Notes: generated from the sequence alone by a model not told the origin. Counted from the first letter of the stretch, positions 33,111-44,616 are shown. The stretch: DNA of 64,000 bases from Massilia solisilvae (GCF_024753215.1 NZ_JANUGV010000003.1:310001-374000); one strand, 5' to 3'. A program made the numbers and translations.

Positions 33111-33953
33111 ATGAAAAACGAATCGGGTTGGCTGACCGGCCAGGCGTCGCCTGCGCCAGGCTTGCCGCGGGTGATACGCGGCTTTCACATCGCGGGTTAC
33201 GCCTGCGTGCCAGGGCCGGAAAAGTTGACCTTCGCGCCCGACGGCACGCTGTACGTGGGCCAGAGCGGCAGTGTGGACCGGATCCGGCGCGTTCCGCCCG
33301 CAGGCGGCACGTCGGCGCCGTTCGGGCCCCCGCAACAGGATCCGGATGCGGTGTTGTTCGATGCGTGCGGCCGCATCAGCCGCGTCAAGCGCTCGGTCCT
33401 GGTGGGCGGGAACGGCATCCTCGCGGCGATTTTCCCGGATGGCTCGTCGGCCGTGCTGTTCGATGCCGGCTTCAGCGATGTGGACGACATGAAGTTCGAC
33501 CGCAGCGGCCGGCTCATCTTTTCGGATGACGCGCCGCAGGTGCTGGCCAGCGCGGGCGGCCCGCCATTCGTGCTGTTCGCAACGCCCAGCCGGCCGGGCA
33601 GCATCGCGATCGACCCGGACAGCCGTATCTTCGTGGCCCTGAGCGATGGCACGATCAGGGTGTACAACCGCAGCGGCACACCGGCCGGCACCTTTGCATC
33701 CGGTCTGGAAACGGGCCTGAACACCTATATCGTGTTCGGCGAAGGCGCAGGCGGCTTCGGCCGGTTCCTGTACGTGCTGTCCGGCAGCACGCTGCTGCGT
33801 TTCAGCGCGAACGGCAAGGGCACCGTCATCGGGACCGGCTTCGATTCCAGGCAGGCGTCCGGGCTCGGCTTCGTGTTCGGCCCGGACCATGCACTGTACG
33901 TGTCCGACTTCGACCACGGCCGGGTGCTGCGGATCGCGCGCGGCGAACGCTAG
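33111..33953 (+). CDS. NHL/SMP-30-like beta-propeller protein
   Basis: This 280-aa protein consists of several short beta-repeats of the NHL or SMP-30/gluconolactonase propeller type: LTFAPDGTLYVGQSG, DDMKFDRSGRLIFSDD, GSIAIDPDSRIFVAL and GFVFGPDHALYVSDFDHGRV. These recur about every 40-45 residues and predict a six-bladed propeller. No signal peptide is visible. Whether it is a lactonase or a binding protein cannot be judged, as no catalytic residues are obvious. ATG 33111 has a GGGGGAG ribosome-binding site a few bases upstream and is preferred to 33081. It is convergent with the rubredoxin-reductase operon with no gap. Confidence 0.75.
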   Translation: MKNESGWLTGQASPAPGLPRVIRGFHIAGYACVPGPEKLTFAPDGTLYVGQSGSVDRIRRVPPAGGTSAPFGPPQQDPDAVLFDACGRISRVKRSVLVGGNGILAAIFPDGSSAVLFDAGFSDVDDMKFDRSGRLIFSDDAPQVLASAGGPPFVLFATPSRPGSIAIDPDSRIFVALSDGTIRVYNRSGTPAGTFASGLETGLNTYIVFGEGAGGFGRFLYVLSGSTLLRFSANGKGTVIGTGFDSRQASGLGFVFGPDHALYVSDFDHGRVLRIARGER

Positions 33954-35120
33954 CTACGCGCGCTTGCCCAGCTCGGACAGCAGCTGGCCGCGCAGCGCCG
34001 GCGTGTGCTGCGACAGCCCGAAGCCGCGCAGCACGCCGTCCTCGTCGCGAAAGCGCGCCACGATCCGCGCGCCGTCCGCAACGCTGATCCACGCCCCGGG
34101 TGTGCCCGGCGGCGGCGGCAGCAGCGCCAGTTTGCAGCTCGGCGTCTTGACGATCACCGCCTCCTGCCGGTGGGCGATGGCCGACGGGGTGCCGGCCAGC
34201 GTGGCGGCGATGGCGCGCGCGGCGGCCATCATCGGCGCCACGTACGGCATCACCACGGCGGTCCCGCCCACGCTGTACTCGGCGCAGTCGCCCAGCGCAT
34301 AGACGCCCGGCGCGCTGGTCTGGCCAAGGCTGTCGACCACGATGCCGCGCCGGGTGACCAGGCCCGCCTGCTGCGCCAGCGCCACCGACGGGCGCAGCCC
34401 GACCGCGGACAGCACCACGTCGGCATCCACCACGCCGCCATCGGCCAGTTTCAGTTCGAGCCCGGCGCGGCCGCGCACGACGCTGGTGGCGGTGGTGCCC
34501 AGGCGCAGGCCGATCGGCTGCCCGGACCATGAGCGCACCAGCGCATCGGACAGCGTGGGCGCGGCCAGTGCCGACAGCGGGCGCGGGTTCGGGTCCACCA
34601 ACGTGACCTGGTAGCCCGCGGCGGCCAGGTCTTCGGCAAATTCGCAGCCGATCAGGCCGGCGCCGATGATCGCCACGCGCGCCCCGGGCCCGGCCTGCTC
34701 CAGGCGCTCGCGCAGCATGCGGTAGTCGTCCAGGTGGTTGACCGAGAGGACCTCGCCCGCGCCGTCGCCGGCCAGCGGCAGCCGGATCGGGTCGGCGCCA
34801 AGGGCCAGCACCAGCTTGCCGTAGGCGAAGCTGCCCTGGTCGGTGTCGATGGTGCGCGTGGCCGGGTCGATGACGTGCACCCGGGTGTGGGTCAGCACTT
34901 CGGCCTTGAGCGTGGTGGCCATCGTGGCCGCGTCGTTCGACACGATCCGGGGCACGTCCTTGCCGAGCGCGAAGGCGTTCGACAGCATCGGCTTGGCGTA
35001 CGCCGCGCCGGCGTCGCCCGCGACCAGCATCAGCGGCGTGGCCTGGTCCAGCTTGCGGAACTCGCGCGCGAGGCTGTAGGCGGCCATGCCCGCGCCGACG
35101 ATGATGATTGGGGCGTCCAT
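33954..35120 (-). CDS. FAD-dependent rubredoxin reductase-like oxidoreductase
   Basis: This 388-aa pyridine-nucleotide-disulfide-oxidoreductase fold protein has an FAD-binding IIIVGAGMAAYSLAREF at the start, an NAD(P)-binding VAIIGAGLIGCEFAEDL near 145, and the FAD-contacting VYALGDCAEY near 270. The family includes the AlkT-type and P. aeruginosa rubredoxin reductases, which pass electrons from NAD(P)H to rubredoxin. ATG 35120 is chosen because the rubredoxin stop codon ends 1 nt upstream (35122) and no other start is needed. The gene follows rubrerythrin and rubredoxin, giving a complete NAD(P)H to peroxide electron path. Stop codon and downstream gene end are adjacent (convergent). Confidence 0.93.
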   Translation of the reverse strand: MDAPIIIVGAGMAAYSLAREFRKLDQATPLMLVAGDAGAAYAKPMLSNAFALGKDVPRIVSNDAATMATTLKAEVLTHTRVHVIDPATRTIDTDQGSFAYGKLVLALGADPIRLPLAGDGAGEVLSVNHLDDYRMLRERLEQAGPGARVAIIGAGLIGCEFAEDLAAAGYQVTLVDPNPRPLSALAAPTLSDALVRSWSGQPIGLRLGTTATSVVRGRAGLELKLADGGVVDADVVLSAVGLRPSVALAQQAGLVTRRGIVVDSLGQTSAPGVYALGDCAEYSVGGTAVVMPYVAPMMAAARAIAATLAGTPSAIAHRQEAVIVKTPSCKLALLPPPPGTPGAWISVADGARIVARFRDEDGVLRGFGLSQHTPALRGQLLSELGKRA

Positions 35121-35121
35121 C

Positions 35122-35286
35122 TCAGATCTCGACCATTTCGAAGTCGGCCTTGGCCACGCCGCAGTCCGGGCATTCCCAGTCGGCCGGGATGTCGTCCCAG
35201 CGGGTGCCGGGCGCGATGCCTTCGTCCGGCATGCCGGCCGCTTCGTCATAGATGAAACCGCATACGATGCATTGGTAGGTCTTCAT
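35122..35286 (-). CDS. Rubredoxin (54 aa)
   Basis: This 54-aa protein ([18 protein letters not shown], then [18 protein letters not shown]) has the two CxxCG motifs (CIVCG and CPDCG) that hold a single iron in rubredoxins, and the conserved W and D-x-P-x-x-W-x-C-P stretch. It carries single electrons in the cytosol. It is encoded between rubrerythrin (37 nt upstream) and the reductase, whose ATG lies 1 nt after this stop, so all three form one operon. It was found by translating the gap, because it is too short for a long-ORF search. Confidence 0.95.
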   Translation of the reverse strand: MKTYQCIVCGFIYDEAAGMPDEGIAPGTRWDDIPADWECPDCGVAKADFEMVEI

Positions 35287-35323
35287 GGTGTTCCTTGTAT
35301 GTATGTTGAATTCGGGCTGTCGT

Positions 35324-35803
<480 letters not shown>

Positions 35804-35866
35804 CGCGTTTCTCCTGGTGTGATTTGCTGCGTTAATCGGTATGGAATGAATGATAGAGAACGACGA

Positions 35867-35902
35867 TCAATAAATGAAATTGATTGTTTGGATCGAATCA
35901 AT
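35867..35902 (-). promoter_or_regulatory. Candidate operator upstream of rubrerythrin operon
   Basis: In the divergent 205-nt region an AT-rich core holds two overlapping inverted repeats: TCAAT-N7-ATTGA (35867-35883) and ATTGATT-N10-AATCAAT (35879-35902). Spaced 4-7 bp half-sites of this kind are typical of LysR-type regulators such as OxyR, which would fit peroxide control of rubrerythrin. The regulator is not identified; this is inference from symmetry and position. The repeats could also affect maeB, which reads the other way. Confidence 0.35.
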
Positions 35903-35962
35903 AGTTTTTGTTGTTGATGGGCAGTAAGGAAAAATACGTAGGAGTGCGGAGTGCTTTGCCTC

Positions 35963-35971
35963 TGCTAAAAT
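35963..35971 (+). promoter_or_regulatory. Candidate extended -10 promoter element of maeB
   Basis: TGCTAAAAT (TGn plus TAAAAT, 35963-35971) lies 37 nt before the maeB ATG. No good -35 hexamer is seen 17 nt upstream, which extended -10 promoters do not need. It is a sequence match only. Confidence 0.35.
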
Positions 35972-36008
35972 CAAAGGTCTCCCCGTCAGTTCAGGAAGGC
36001 TGCAAAGC

Positions 36009-38321
36009 ATGGATTCGTCATTGGACAAAAAAGAAGAAATACGTCAACAACTGCGTGCTGCAGCGCTCGACTATCACCAGATTCCCCAGCCGGGCAAGAT
36101 CAGTGTCACGGCGACCAAACAGCTGTTGAACCAGCGCGACCTCGCGCTGGCCTACTCCCCGGGCGTGGCCGCCCCCTGCGAAGAAATCGTCAAGGACCCG
36201 GCCGCGTCGTATAAATACACGTCGCGCGGCAACCTGGTGGCGGTGATCAGCAACGGCACCGCGGTGCTGGGCCTGGGTAACATCGGCCCGCTGGCCTCCA
36301 AGCCGGTCATGGAAGGCAAGGGCGTACTGTTCAAGAAGTTCGCCAACATCGATGTGTTCGACATCGAGATCAACGAAAACGACCCGGACAAGCTGGTCGA
36401 CATCATCGCCTCGCTCGAGCCGACCTTCGGCGGCGTGAACCTGGAAGACATCAAGGCGCCCGAGTGCTTCTACATCGAGCGCAAGCTGCGCGAGAAGATG
36501 AAGATCCCGGTCTTCCACGACGACCAGCACGGCACCGCGATCATCGTCGGCGCGGCCATCCTCAACGGCCTGAAGGTGGTCGGCAAGGACCTGAAACAGT
36601 GCAAGCTGGTGGTTTCGGGCGCGGGCGCCGCGGCGCTGGCCTGCCTGGACCTGCTGGTGGACCTGGGCTTCCCGCTCGAGAACATCTGGGTCACCGACCT
36701 GGCCGGCGTGGTGTACAAGGGCCGCGCCGAGCTGATGGACCCGGACAAGGAGCGCTTCGCGCAGCCGACCGACAAGCGTTCGCTGGCCGAGGTCATCCCG
36801 GATGCCGACATCTTCCTGGGCCTGTCCGCCGGCGGCGTGCTCAAGCCCGAGATGGTCGCCACCATGGCGCCCAATCCCCTGATCCTGGCGCTGGCCAACC
36901 CGACCCCGGAAATCCTGCCGGAAGACGCCAAGGCGGTGCGCAGCGACGCGATCATCGCCACCGGCCGTTCGGACTACCCGAACCAGGTCAACAACGTGCT
37001 GTGCTTCCCGTACATGTTCCGCGGCGCACTCGACTGCGGCGCGACCACCATCACGCGCGAGATGGAAATCGCGGTGGTGCACGCGATCGCCGAGCTGGCG
37101 CACGCCGAGCAGTCGGACGTGGTGGCCTCGGCCTACGGCATCTCCAACCTGTCGTTCGGTCCGGAATACCTGATCCCGATGCCGTTCGACCCGCGCCTGT
37201 TGACCCATATCGCGCCGGCGGTGGCCAAGGCCGCCCAGGACGGCGGCGTGGCCACGCGCCCGATCGCCGACCTGGCCGCCTACGCGCAAAGCCTGGAGCA
37301 GCTGGTGTACCGTTCGGGCAGCTTCATGAAGCCGCTGTTCGCGATCGCCAAGAAGGCCCCGCGCGAGCTCAAGCGCATCGTGTTCGCCGAGGGCGAGCAG
37401 GAGCGCGTGCTGCGCGCGGTGCAGGTGGTGGTGGACGAAAACCTGGCGCGCCCGATCCTGGTCGGCCGCCCCAGCGTGCTGGAGCAGCGCATCGAACGCT
37501 TTGGCCTGCGCCTGAAGGCAGGCAAACACTATGACGTGATCAGCCCCGAGCATGACGAGCGCTACCGCGACTACTGGCAGACCTATTTCGAGATGACCTG
37601 CAGGAAGGGCGTGACCCAGGACTGGGCCAAGCTCGAAATGCGGCGCCGCCACACCCTGATCGGCGCGATGTTGGTGCACAAGGGCGACGCCGACGGCATG
37701 ATCTGCGGCACCATCGGCGCGACCCACCTGCACCTGAATTTCATCGACCAGATCCTGGGCAAGCGCGAGGGCGCCAAGGTGTACGCGGCGGTAAACTTCG
37801 TGATCACGCCGGACCGCCAGCTGGCGCTGGTGGACACCCACGTCAACGAGAACCCGACCGCCTGCGAGATCGCCGAGATCACCGTGATGGCCTCGCAGGA
37901 GCTGGAACGCCTGGGCATCCGCCCGCGCGTGGCGCTGCTGTCGCACTCGAACTTTGGCTCGGGGAGCAGCGAGTCGGCGCGCAAGATGCGCGAGGCGCTG
38001 GCCCTGATCCAGCAGCGCGCGCCCGAGCTGGAGGTGGACGGCGAGATGCACGGCGACACCGCGCTGGACACCAAGCTGCGCCTGACCACCATGCCGAACT
38101 CGACCCTCAGGGGCGACGCCAACCTGCTGGTGCTGCCGAACCTGGACTCGGCCAACATCGCCTACAACCTGCTCAAGTCCGCCGCCGGCAACGGCATCGC
38201 GGTCGGCCCGGTGCTGCTCGGCTGCGCGCGCCCGGTCCACATCCTCACCCCCTCGGCCACCGTGCGCCGCATCGTCAACATGACCGCGCTGTGCGTGGTC
38301 GATGCTGTCACGGGGCGCTGA
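36009..38321 (+). CDS. maeB: NADP-dependent malic enzyme with phosphotransacetylase domain
   Basis: This 770-aa cytosolic enzyme decarboxylates malate to pyruvate with NADP+. The N-terminal malic-enzyme part (about 1-430) shows [12 protein letters not shown] near 48, the catalytic [16 protein letters not shown] near 170 and an NAD(P)-binding [16 protein letters not shown] near 205. The C-terminal 330 residues are the phosphotransacetylase-like domain of MaeB-type enzymes, which acts in acetyl-CoA regulation and is not a separate enzyme. The length of about 760 aa is normal. AGGAAGG precedes the ATG. It is monocistronic: divergent from the rubrerythrin operon and followed by a hairpin terminator. 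Confidence 0.96.
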   Translation: MDSSLDKKEEIRQQLRAAALDYHQIPQPGKISVTATKQLLNQRDLALAYSPGVAAPCEEIVKDPAASYKYTSRGNLVAVISNGTAVLGLGNIGPLASKPVMEGKGVLFKKFANIDVFDIEINENDPDKLVDIIASLEPTFGGVNLEDIKAPECFYIERKLREKMKIPVFHDDQHGTAIIVGAAILNGLKVVGKDLKQCKLVVSGAGAAALACLDLLVDLGFPLENIWVTDLAGVVYKGRAELMDPDKERFAQPTDKRSLAEVIPDADIFLGLSAGGVLKPEMVATMAPNPLILALANPTPEILPEDAKAVRSDAIIATGRSDYPNQVNNVLCFPYMFRGALDCGATTITREMEIAVVHAIAELAHAEQSDVVASAYGISNLSFGPEYLIPMPFDPRLLTHIAPAVAKAAQDGGVATRPIADLAAYAQSLEQLVYRSGSFMKPLFAIAKKAPRELKRIVFAEGEQERVLRAVQVVVDENLARPILVGRPSVLEQRIERFGLRLKAGKHYDVISPEHDERYRDYWQTYFEMTCRKGVTQDWAKLEMRRRHTLIGAMLVHKGDADGMICGTIGATHLHLNFIDQILGKREGAKVYAAVNFVITPDRQLALVDTHVNENPTACEIAEITVMASQELERLGIRPRVALLSHSNFGSGSSESARKMREALALIQQRAPELEVDGEMHGDTALDTKLRLTTMPNSTLRGDANLLVLPNLDSANIAYNLLKSAAGNGIAVGPVLLGCARPVHILTPSATVRRIVNMTALCVVDAVTGR

Positions 38322-38333
38322 AGCAGCGTATTT

Positions 38334-38361
38334 ACGGCCGGGCTTGCAAAAGTTCGGCCGT
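38334..38361 (+). terminator. Hairpin after maeB
   Basis: A 12-bp stem (ACGGCCGGGCTT with AAGTTCGGCCGT, two G-U pairs) closes on a GCAA tetraloop 13 nt after the maeB stop. The following bases (CTTCACT) are only moderately T-rich, so it is a weak intrinsic terminator or a Rho-assisted one. Confidence 0.5.
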
Positions 38362-38473
38362 CTTCACTCGGCGTTGACTCGTGTCACATCATCGTGAACA
38401 CGCCTGCCGCAACGCCTGAATTCACGTAACAATTCGTTTCGAGGCTGAGTTTCGATCGCGTTTGCCGGGATAA

Positions 38474-39649
<1,176 letters not shown>

Positions 39650-39650
39650 C

Positions 39651-40577
39651 ATGAACCCGAACGCCATCGAAGCCGGCCCGCAAGAGGGTGCGGGCAAGCG
39701 TGCCCTGGTCACCGGGTTGCGCGGCTTCACTGGCTACTATCTGCAGCAAGAGCTGGAACGGGCCGGCTACCAGGTGTTCGGCACCGTGCTGCCGGGCGAA
39801 CCGGCCGCCGCCAACACCTTCGCGGTCGACCTGCTCGACCAGGCCGCAGTGGCCGAGATGGTGGCCAAGGTGCAGCCCGACGTGGTGGCGCACCTGGCCG
39901 GCATCGCCTTCGTCGGACATGGCGACGCCGGGCAAATCTACCAGGTCAACGTGGTGGGCACGCGCAACCTGCTGGCCGCCCTGGCCGGCTGCGGCCACCG
40001 GCCGCAGTGCGTGTTGCTGGCTTCTTCCGCCAATATCTACGGCAATGCAAGCGTCGAGGTCATCGACGAGAGCGTCTCGCCCAGCCCGGCCAACGATTAC
40101 GCGGTCAGCAAGCTGGCAATGGAATACATGGCGCGGCTGTGGATGGACCGCTTGCCGATCGTGATCGCGCGCCCGTTCAACTATACCGGCCCGGGCCAGA
40201 CCGAAAGCTTCCTGATCCCCAAGATCGTCGGCCACTTCCGGCGCGGCGCGCGCCAGATCGAGCTGGGCAACCTGGCCATCGCGCGCGATTTTTCCGACGT
40301 GCGCATGGTGGCCTCGTGCTACCGGCGCCTGCTTGCCGCCTGCCCGGCGGGCGAAGCCTTCAACGTCTGCTCCGGCCGCTCGCATGCGCTCGCCAGCCTG
40401 ATAGAAATGATGGAAGCCATCGCCGGCTACCGCATCGAGGTGCGCGTCAATCCCGCGTTCGTACGTGCCAACGATGTGCTCAATCTCATGGGCAGCAACG
40501 CCAAACTGGCGCGCGCGATCGGGCCGCTCGAACCGATCCCGCTGGCCGACACCCTGCGCTGGATGTTCCAGGCGTGA
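39651..40577 (+). CDS. rmd: GDP-4-keto-6-deoxy-D-mannose reductase (GDP-D-rhamnose synthesis)
   Basis: This 308-aa NAD(P)-dependent epimerase/dehydratase-family protein follows gmd by 1 nt. It has the NADP loop ALVTGLRGFTGYYL near 18, a YxxxK catalytic site in NDYAVSKLAMEY near 148, and the substrate-side RPFNYTGPGQ near 172. The gmd-rmd pair is known to make GDP-D-rhamnose, and this enzyme reduces the 4-keto group. An alternative is another GDP-sugar reductase of the same fold, such as a fucose-pathway enzyme, but those are usually of the different GMER subfamily. The gene ends in GTGA, so the next glycosyltransferase may start at the overlapping GTG. Confidence 0.88.
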   Translation: MNPNAIEAGPQEGAGKRALVTGLRGFTGYYLQQELERAGYQVFGTVLPGEPAAANTFAVDLLDQAAVAEMVAKVQPDVVAHLAGIAFVGHGDAGQIYQVNVVGTRNLLAALAGCGHRPQCVLLASSANIYGNASVEVIDESVSPSPANDYAVSKLAMEYMARLWMDRLPIVIARPFNYTGPGQTESFLIPKIVGHFRRGARQIELGNLAIARDFSDVRMVASCYRRLLAACPAGEAFNVCSGRSHALASLIEMMEAIAGYRIEVRVNPAFVRANDVLNLMGSNAKLARAIGPLEPIPLADTLRWMFQA

Positions 40578-40585
40578 GTGCGGCA

Positions 40586-41722
40586 ATGCTTACCGTCGGC
40601 CTGGGCGCGAACATGATCGAGCCGGGGCTGACCGGCGGCCGCCTCGACGGCATCGGGGTGTACACCCAGGCGCTGCTGCGGCACCTGCCGCGCGCCGGCT
40701 GCCAGGTGGCGCCGTATTCCTGGCCGCGGCCGCTCTCCGGCAATGCCGCCGCAGACGCGATCAGCATCGGCCAGCCGATGCCGCAGTCGTTCGAGGCCGC
40801 CTCGCTGGTCGAGCTGGTGACCCCGCGCGTGCACCGCGTGCACATGCCTGCCGACTTGTTCCACGTCACCGATTACCGCGTGGTGCGCATGGATTGCCCG
40901 GTGGTGGCGACCCTGCATGACGCGCTGCCGATCAAATACCCCGAGTGGTGCAGCCCGCGCCTGCGCCAGCTGAAGAACTGGCTGCAGCGCAAGGCGGCGC
41001 AGAAGGCCGACCACGTGATCGCGCTGTCGCATTTCGCGGTGGACGAGCTGGTTCAGTGCTTCGGCGTGGACGAGCGCCGCGTCTCGGTGGTGCCGTGCGG
41101 CGTGGACGACGAGTGGTTGCAGCCGCCCGATGCGGGCGAGGTCGCGGCCACGCTGGCGGCGCTCCAGCTTCAGCCGGGCTATTTCCTGTTCGTCGGCACG
41201 CTGCAGCCGCGCAAGAACGTCGAGCGCCTGCTGCAGGCCTGGCTCGCGCTGCCGCAGGCGGTGCGCGCCGAGCGCGCGCTGGTGATCGTCGGCGCGCCCG
41301 GCTGGCGCTGCGAGCAGCTGGTCGCGCGCCTGCGCGCTGCCCAAGCCGATGGCGAGAACCTGGTCTGGCTCGACCGCCTGACCGACGGCCGCCAGTTGCG
41401 CCACGTGTACGCGGGCGCCGGGGTGTTCGTGTTCCCCTCGCTGTACGAGGGCTTTGGCATCCCGATCGTCGAGGCGTTTGCCTCCGGCGTGCCGGTGGTG
41501 GCCTCCAATGCCAGCTCGCTGCCCGAGGTGACGCAGGGCGCCGCGCTCGAAGTCGATCCGCTCGACGCCGGCGCGCTGGGCGAGGCGATGCTGCTGCTGT
41601 CGCGCGATACGGCGTTGCGCGCGCGCTGCGCCGCGGCCGGGCGCGCGCGCGCCGCACGCTTGACCTGGCACGAAACGGCATGCAGCACCGCAGCCGTGTA
41701 CCATAGCGTCCTTAACCGATGA
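40586..41722 (+). CDS. GT4-family glycosyltransferase
   Basis: This 378-aa GT-B fold glycosyltransferase of family 4 has an N-terminal donor-independent half and a C-terminal nucleotide-sugar-binding half. The latter has FVGTLQPRKNVERLLQAW near 208 and the EX7E motif in PSLYEGFGIPIVEAFASGVPVV near 290, which binds the donor. It probably transfers D-rhamnose or mannose to a lipid-linked chain on the cytosolic membrane face. ATG 40586 is listed; GTG 40574, which overlaps the rmd stop (GTGA), is an alternative adding four residues. It overlaps the next glycosyltransferase by 4 nt. Donor and linkage are unknown. Confidence 0.88.
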   Translation: MLTVGLGANMIEPGLTGGRLDGIGVYTQALLRHLPRAGCQVAPYSWPRPLSGNAAADAISIGQPMPQSFEAASLVELVTPRVHRVHMPADLFHVTDYRVVRMDCPVVATLHDALPIKYPEWCSPRLRQLKNWLQRKAAQKADHVIALSHFAVDELVQCFGVDERRVSVVPCGVDDEWLQPPDAGEVAATLAALQLQPGYFLFVGTLQPRKNVERLLQAWLALPQAVRAERALVIVGAPGWRCEQLVARLRAAQADGENLVWLDRLTDGRQLRHVYAGAGVFVFPSLYEGFGIPIVEAFASGVPVVASNASSLPEVTQGAALEVDPLDAGALGEAMLLLSRDTALRARCAAAGRARAARLTWHETACSTAAVYHSVLNR

Positions 41723-42882
41723 GCCAGGCAGCACCGATGCGCGTCCTCCACTTCTACAAGACTTACTACCCCGACTCGCTGGGCGGGATCGAGCAGGTGA
41801 TCCGTCAGCTGTGCGTGGGCACCGGGCGGCTGGGGGTGACCAACCAGGTGCTGTCGCTGTCGCGCCAGAAGGACCTGGCACCGTACGTGTTCGAGGGCAC
41901 CGAAGTGCACCGCGTGCCGCTCGACTTCGAGATCGCCTCCAACGCCTGCTCGCTGGCCGCGATCGGGCAGCTGGCGCGCATGGCGCGCGAGGCCGACGTG
42001 GTGCACTACCATTTCCCGTGGCCGTTCATGGACCTGGCCCACTTCATGGCGCGCGTGAACAAGCCGAGCCTGGTGACCTACCACTCCGACATCGTGCGCC
42101 AGAAGCACCTGCTGCGCCTGTACCAGCCGCTCAAGCACCGCTTCCTGAACAGCGTGAACACGATCGTGGCCACCTCGCCCAACTACATGGCCTCGTCCGC
42201 GGTGCTGGACCGCTACCGCGACAAGACCCGCGTCATCACCTACGGCCTGGACCGCGATACCTACCCCGAGCCGGCGCCCGAGCTGCTGGACCAGTGGCGC
42301 GCGCGGGTCGGCGCCAAGTTCTTCCTGTTCGTCGGCGTGCTGCGCTACTACAAGGGCCTGCACATCCTGCTGGACGCGGTCGAGCACCTCGACTACCCGG
42401 TGGTGATCGTCGGCGCCGGCCCGATCGAGCAGGAGCTCAAGGCGCACGCCGCGCGCCTGGGCCTGTCCCATGTGCACTTCGTCGGCGCGCTGGACGACGC
42501 CGACAAGGTGGCGCTGCTCAAGCTGTGCTATGCGGTGGCCTTCCCGTCGCACCTGCGTTCGGAGGCATTCGGCATCTCGCTGCTGGAGGGCGCAATGTTC
42601 GGCAAACCGATGATTTCCAGCGAAATCGGCACCGGCACCACCTACATCAACATCGACAACGAGACCGGACTGGTGGTGCCGCCCTCCGACCCGCAGGCGC
42701 TGGCCGAGGCAATGCGCAGGCTGTGGGACAACCCGGCGCTGGCCGCCGACATGGGACGCCGCGCCGCCCAGCGCTACCGCGAGCTGTTTACGTCCGAACA
42801 AATGGCCGCCAGCTATACCGCGCTGTACCGCGAACTGGTGGCGCGCCACGCCGGGCAGACACTGGCCACGGCCAAGGCCTGA
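41719..42882 (+). CDS. GT4-family glycosyltransferase
   Basis: This 387-aa GT-B glycosyltransferase has HFYKTYYPDSLGGIEQVIRQL at the start, a donor-binding FFLFVGVLRYYKGLHILLDA near 195 and the EX7E motif in FPSHLRSEAFGISLLEGAMFGKP near 275. It resembles mannosyl- or rhamnosyltransferases of D-rhamnan (A-band/common antigen) loci, where two family-4 enzymes also follow gmd and rmd. Overlap with the upstream gene is ATGA. There are no transporter genes (wzm/wzt or wzx) in this operon, so assembly must continue elsewhere. The precise linkage is not known. Confidence 0.87.
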   Translation: MSQAAPMRVLHFYKTYYPDSLGGIEQVIRQLCVGTGRLGVTNQVLSLSRQKDLAPYVFEGTEVHRVPLDFEIASNACSLAAIGQLARMAREADVVHYHFPWPFMDLAHFMARVNKPSLVTYHSDIVRQKHLLRLYQPLKHRFLNSVNTIVATSPNYMASSAVLDRYRDKTRVITYGLDRDTYPEPAPELLDQWRARVGAKFFLFVGVLRYYKGLHILLDAVEHLDYPVVIVGAGPIEQELKAHAARLGLSHVHFVGALDDADKVALLKLCYAVAFPSHLRSEAFGISLLEGAMFGKPMISSEIGTGTTYINIDNETGLVVPPSDPQALAEAMRRLWDNPALAADMGRRAAQRYRELFTSEQMAASYTALYRELVARHAGQTLATAKA

Positions 42883-43012
42883 GCCGCAGCGCCTGACTGT
42901 TGCGCGCATACAGCAGTTTTCCCCCAGCGCGATGCATTCTTGCTGCCCCGACATCGTTGCGGTTATGCTAGAACCCGACGCCACCGCAAGCGGCGCATCC
43001 CGGGGTTAGCCA

Positions 43013-43762
43013 ATGTCGACGAAATCAACTGCGATAGCGCTACTGCTTGCGCTCTGCGCCACCGCAACCGCGCAGGGCCAACCCAAGCTGTACCTGACGA
43101 CCGAAACCTCGGCCCCTTCCAGCATGATCGAAGGCGGCCGCGTCACCGGCATCGGCACCGACAAGGTGCGCGAGATCATGGCGCGCGCCGGCATCGACTA
43201 CACCATCGACCTGCTGCCGTGGAAGCGCGCCTACATGGCCGCGCTCGAGCGCCCCGACGCCTGCGTGTTCTCCACCACCCGCACCGCCGAGCGCGAGGCG
43301 CTGTTCAAGTGGGTCGGCCCGACCGACGAGGCGCAGTGGGTGCTGGCGGCGCGTATCGGCAGCGGCATCCGCCTGAACACGCTCGAGGACGCGCGCAAGT
43401 ACCGCATCGGCACCTACAACGGCGACGCGCGCGACCAGTACCTGCGCGAGCGCGGCTTCCAGGTCGATCCGGCCCCCAACGACCTGATCAACCCGCGCAA
43501 GCTGATCATGGGGCGCATCGACCTGTGGGCCGCCGCCTGGCGCCACGGCAGTCTGGTGCTCGGCCAGCACGGCTGGGACAAGCAGATCGCGCCGGTGCTG
43601 ACCTTCAACCGGCTGCGGGTGTACCTGGCCTGCAACCGCGGCGTGCCCGACGAACTGGTGGCGCGCATGAATGCCGCGGTCGAGGCGATGACGCGCGACG
43701 GCACCATGCGCCGCATCGAACGCAAGTACGATGCCTGGGTCCCGCCCGGCTCGCCAGAGTAG
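43013..43762 (+). CDS. Periplasmic solute-binding protein (SBP_bac_3 type)
   Basis: This 249-aa exported protein has a signal peptide (about 1-22, ending TATAQG) and then a type-II periplasmic binding fold. The segments GIGTDKVREIMARAG, PWKRAYMAALERPDACVFS, TRTAEREALFKWVGP and YRIGTYNGDARDQYL are typical of the extracellular solute-binding family 3. No ABC permease or ATPase gene is nearby, so it may serve as a sensor or an orphan binding protein rather than part of a transporter. The ligand is unknown. It stands alone between the polysaccharide operon and the oxidase cluster. Confidence 0.88.
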   Translation: MSTKSTAIALLLALCATATAQGQPKLYLTTETSAPSSMIEGGRVTGIGTDKVREIMARAGIDYTIDLLPWKRAYMAALERPDACVFSTTRTAEREALFKWVGPTDEAQWVLAARIGSGIRLNTLEDARKYRIGTYNGDARDQYLRERGFQVDPAPNDLINPRKLIMGRIDLWAAAWRHGSLVLGQHGWDKQIAPVLTFNRLRVYLACNRGVPDELVARMNAAVEAMTRDGTMRRIERKYDAWVPPGSPE

Positions 43763-43901
43763 GGCGCCCGCTTTTCCCGTTTCTCCTGCCGCCATCCGGT
43801 CCGAAGCGTGCGTCGGACTTGTGGCGATCATGCTAACTTTCGCTCCACATTGACGGTGGCGAGAGAGGCCGGCCACGGCCTTGTTGCAGGAGAGGAATCA
43901 A

Positions 43902-44603
43902 TTGAAGATTTTCCTGAGTCTAGCGATCGCGGGATTGGCGCTGGCCGGGCCGGCGATGGCGCAGCAGCGCGCGCCCGACCGCATCCCCGACACCATGGAA
44001 GCGCGGGTGGCCGCCTGCGTCGGCTGCCACGGCCTGCAGGGCCGCGGCGTGGCCAACGTCTATTTCCCGCGGCTGGCAGGCAAGCCGGCCGGCTACCTGT
44101 ACAACCAGCTGGTGGCGTTCCGCGACGGCCGCCGCCGCTACGTGCCGATGAACTACCTGCTGGAATACCTGCCCAACAGCTACCTGATGCGCATGGCCGA
44201 GTATTTCGCCGCGCAAAACCCGCCGCCGCTGGTGCAGCCGGCCACCAACGCGCCGCCGACGCTGCTGGCTGACGGCAAGCGCATCGTCACCCAGGGCGTG
44301 CCCGGCAAAAAGATCCCCGCCTGCATCGCCTGCCACACCCCCGAGCTGACCGGGCGTGAACCCGGCATCCCGGGCCTGCTGGGCCTGCGCGCCGACTACG
44401 TCAGCGCCCAGCTCGGCGCGTGGCGCTACGGCACCCGTACCGCGCTTGCGCCCGACTGCATGCAATTCGTCGCCTCCAGCCTGTCCGAACCCGAGGTTGC
44501 CGCGGTAGCCGCCTACCTGGCGTCGCTGCCGGTGTCGGGCAACCGTCCGGCCAGGGCCGGCGGCGCGCGCCTGCCGCTGGCCTGCGGCAGCCAACCGCAA
44601 TAA
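43902..44603 (+). CDS. Dihaem cytochrome c (exported)
   Basis: This 233-aa periplasmic cytochrome has two CxxCH haem-binding motifs: CVGCH near 32 and CIACH near 140. The two domains have the c4/c5-like pattern (CHGLQGRG... PRLAGKP... and CHTPELTG...). The start is TTG 43902, preceded by AGGAGAGGA at a good distance; it gives a clean signal peptide (KIFLSLAIAGLALAGPAMA). The longer TTG start lies inside the ribosome-binding region. It is the first gene of the oxidase cluster and probably carries electrons to the terminal oxidase encoded three genes on. Confidence 0.88.
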   Translation: MKIFLSLAIAGLALAGPAMAQQRAPDRIPDTMEARVAACVGCHGLQGRGVANVYFPRLAGKPAGYLYNQLVAFRDGRRRYVPMNYLLEYLPNSYLMRMAEYFAAQNPPPLVQPATNAPPTLLADGKRIVTQGVPGKKIPACIACHTPELTGREPGIPGLLGLRADYVSAQLGAWRYGTRTALAPDCMQFVASSLSEPEVAAVAAYLASLPVSGNRPARAGGARLPLACGSQPQ

Positions 44604-44616
44604 AAGGGGAGCACCG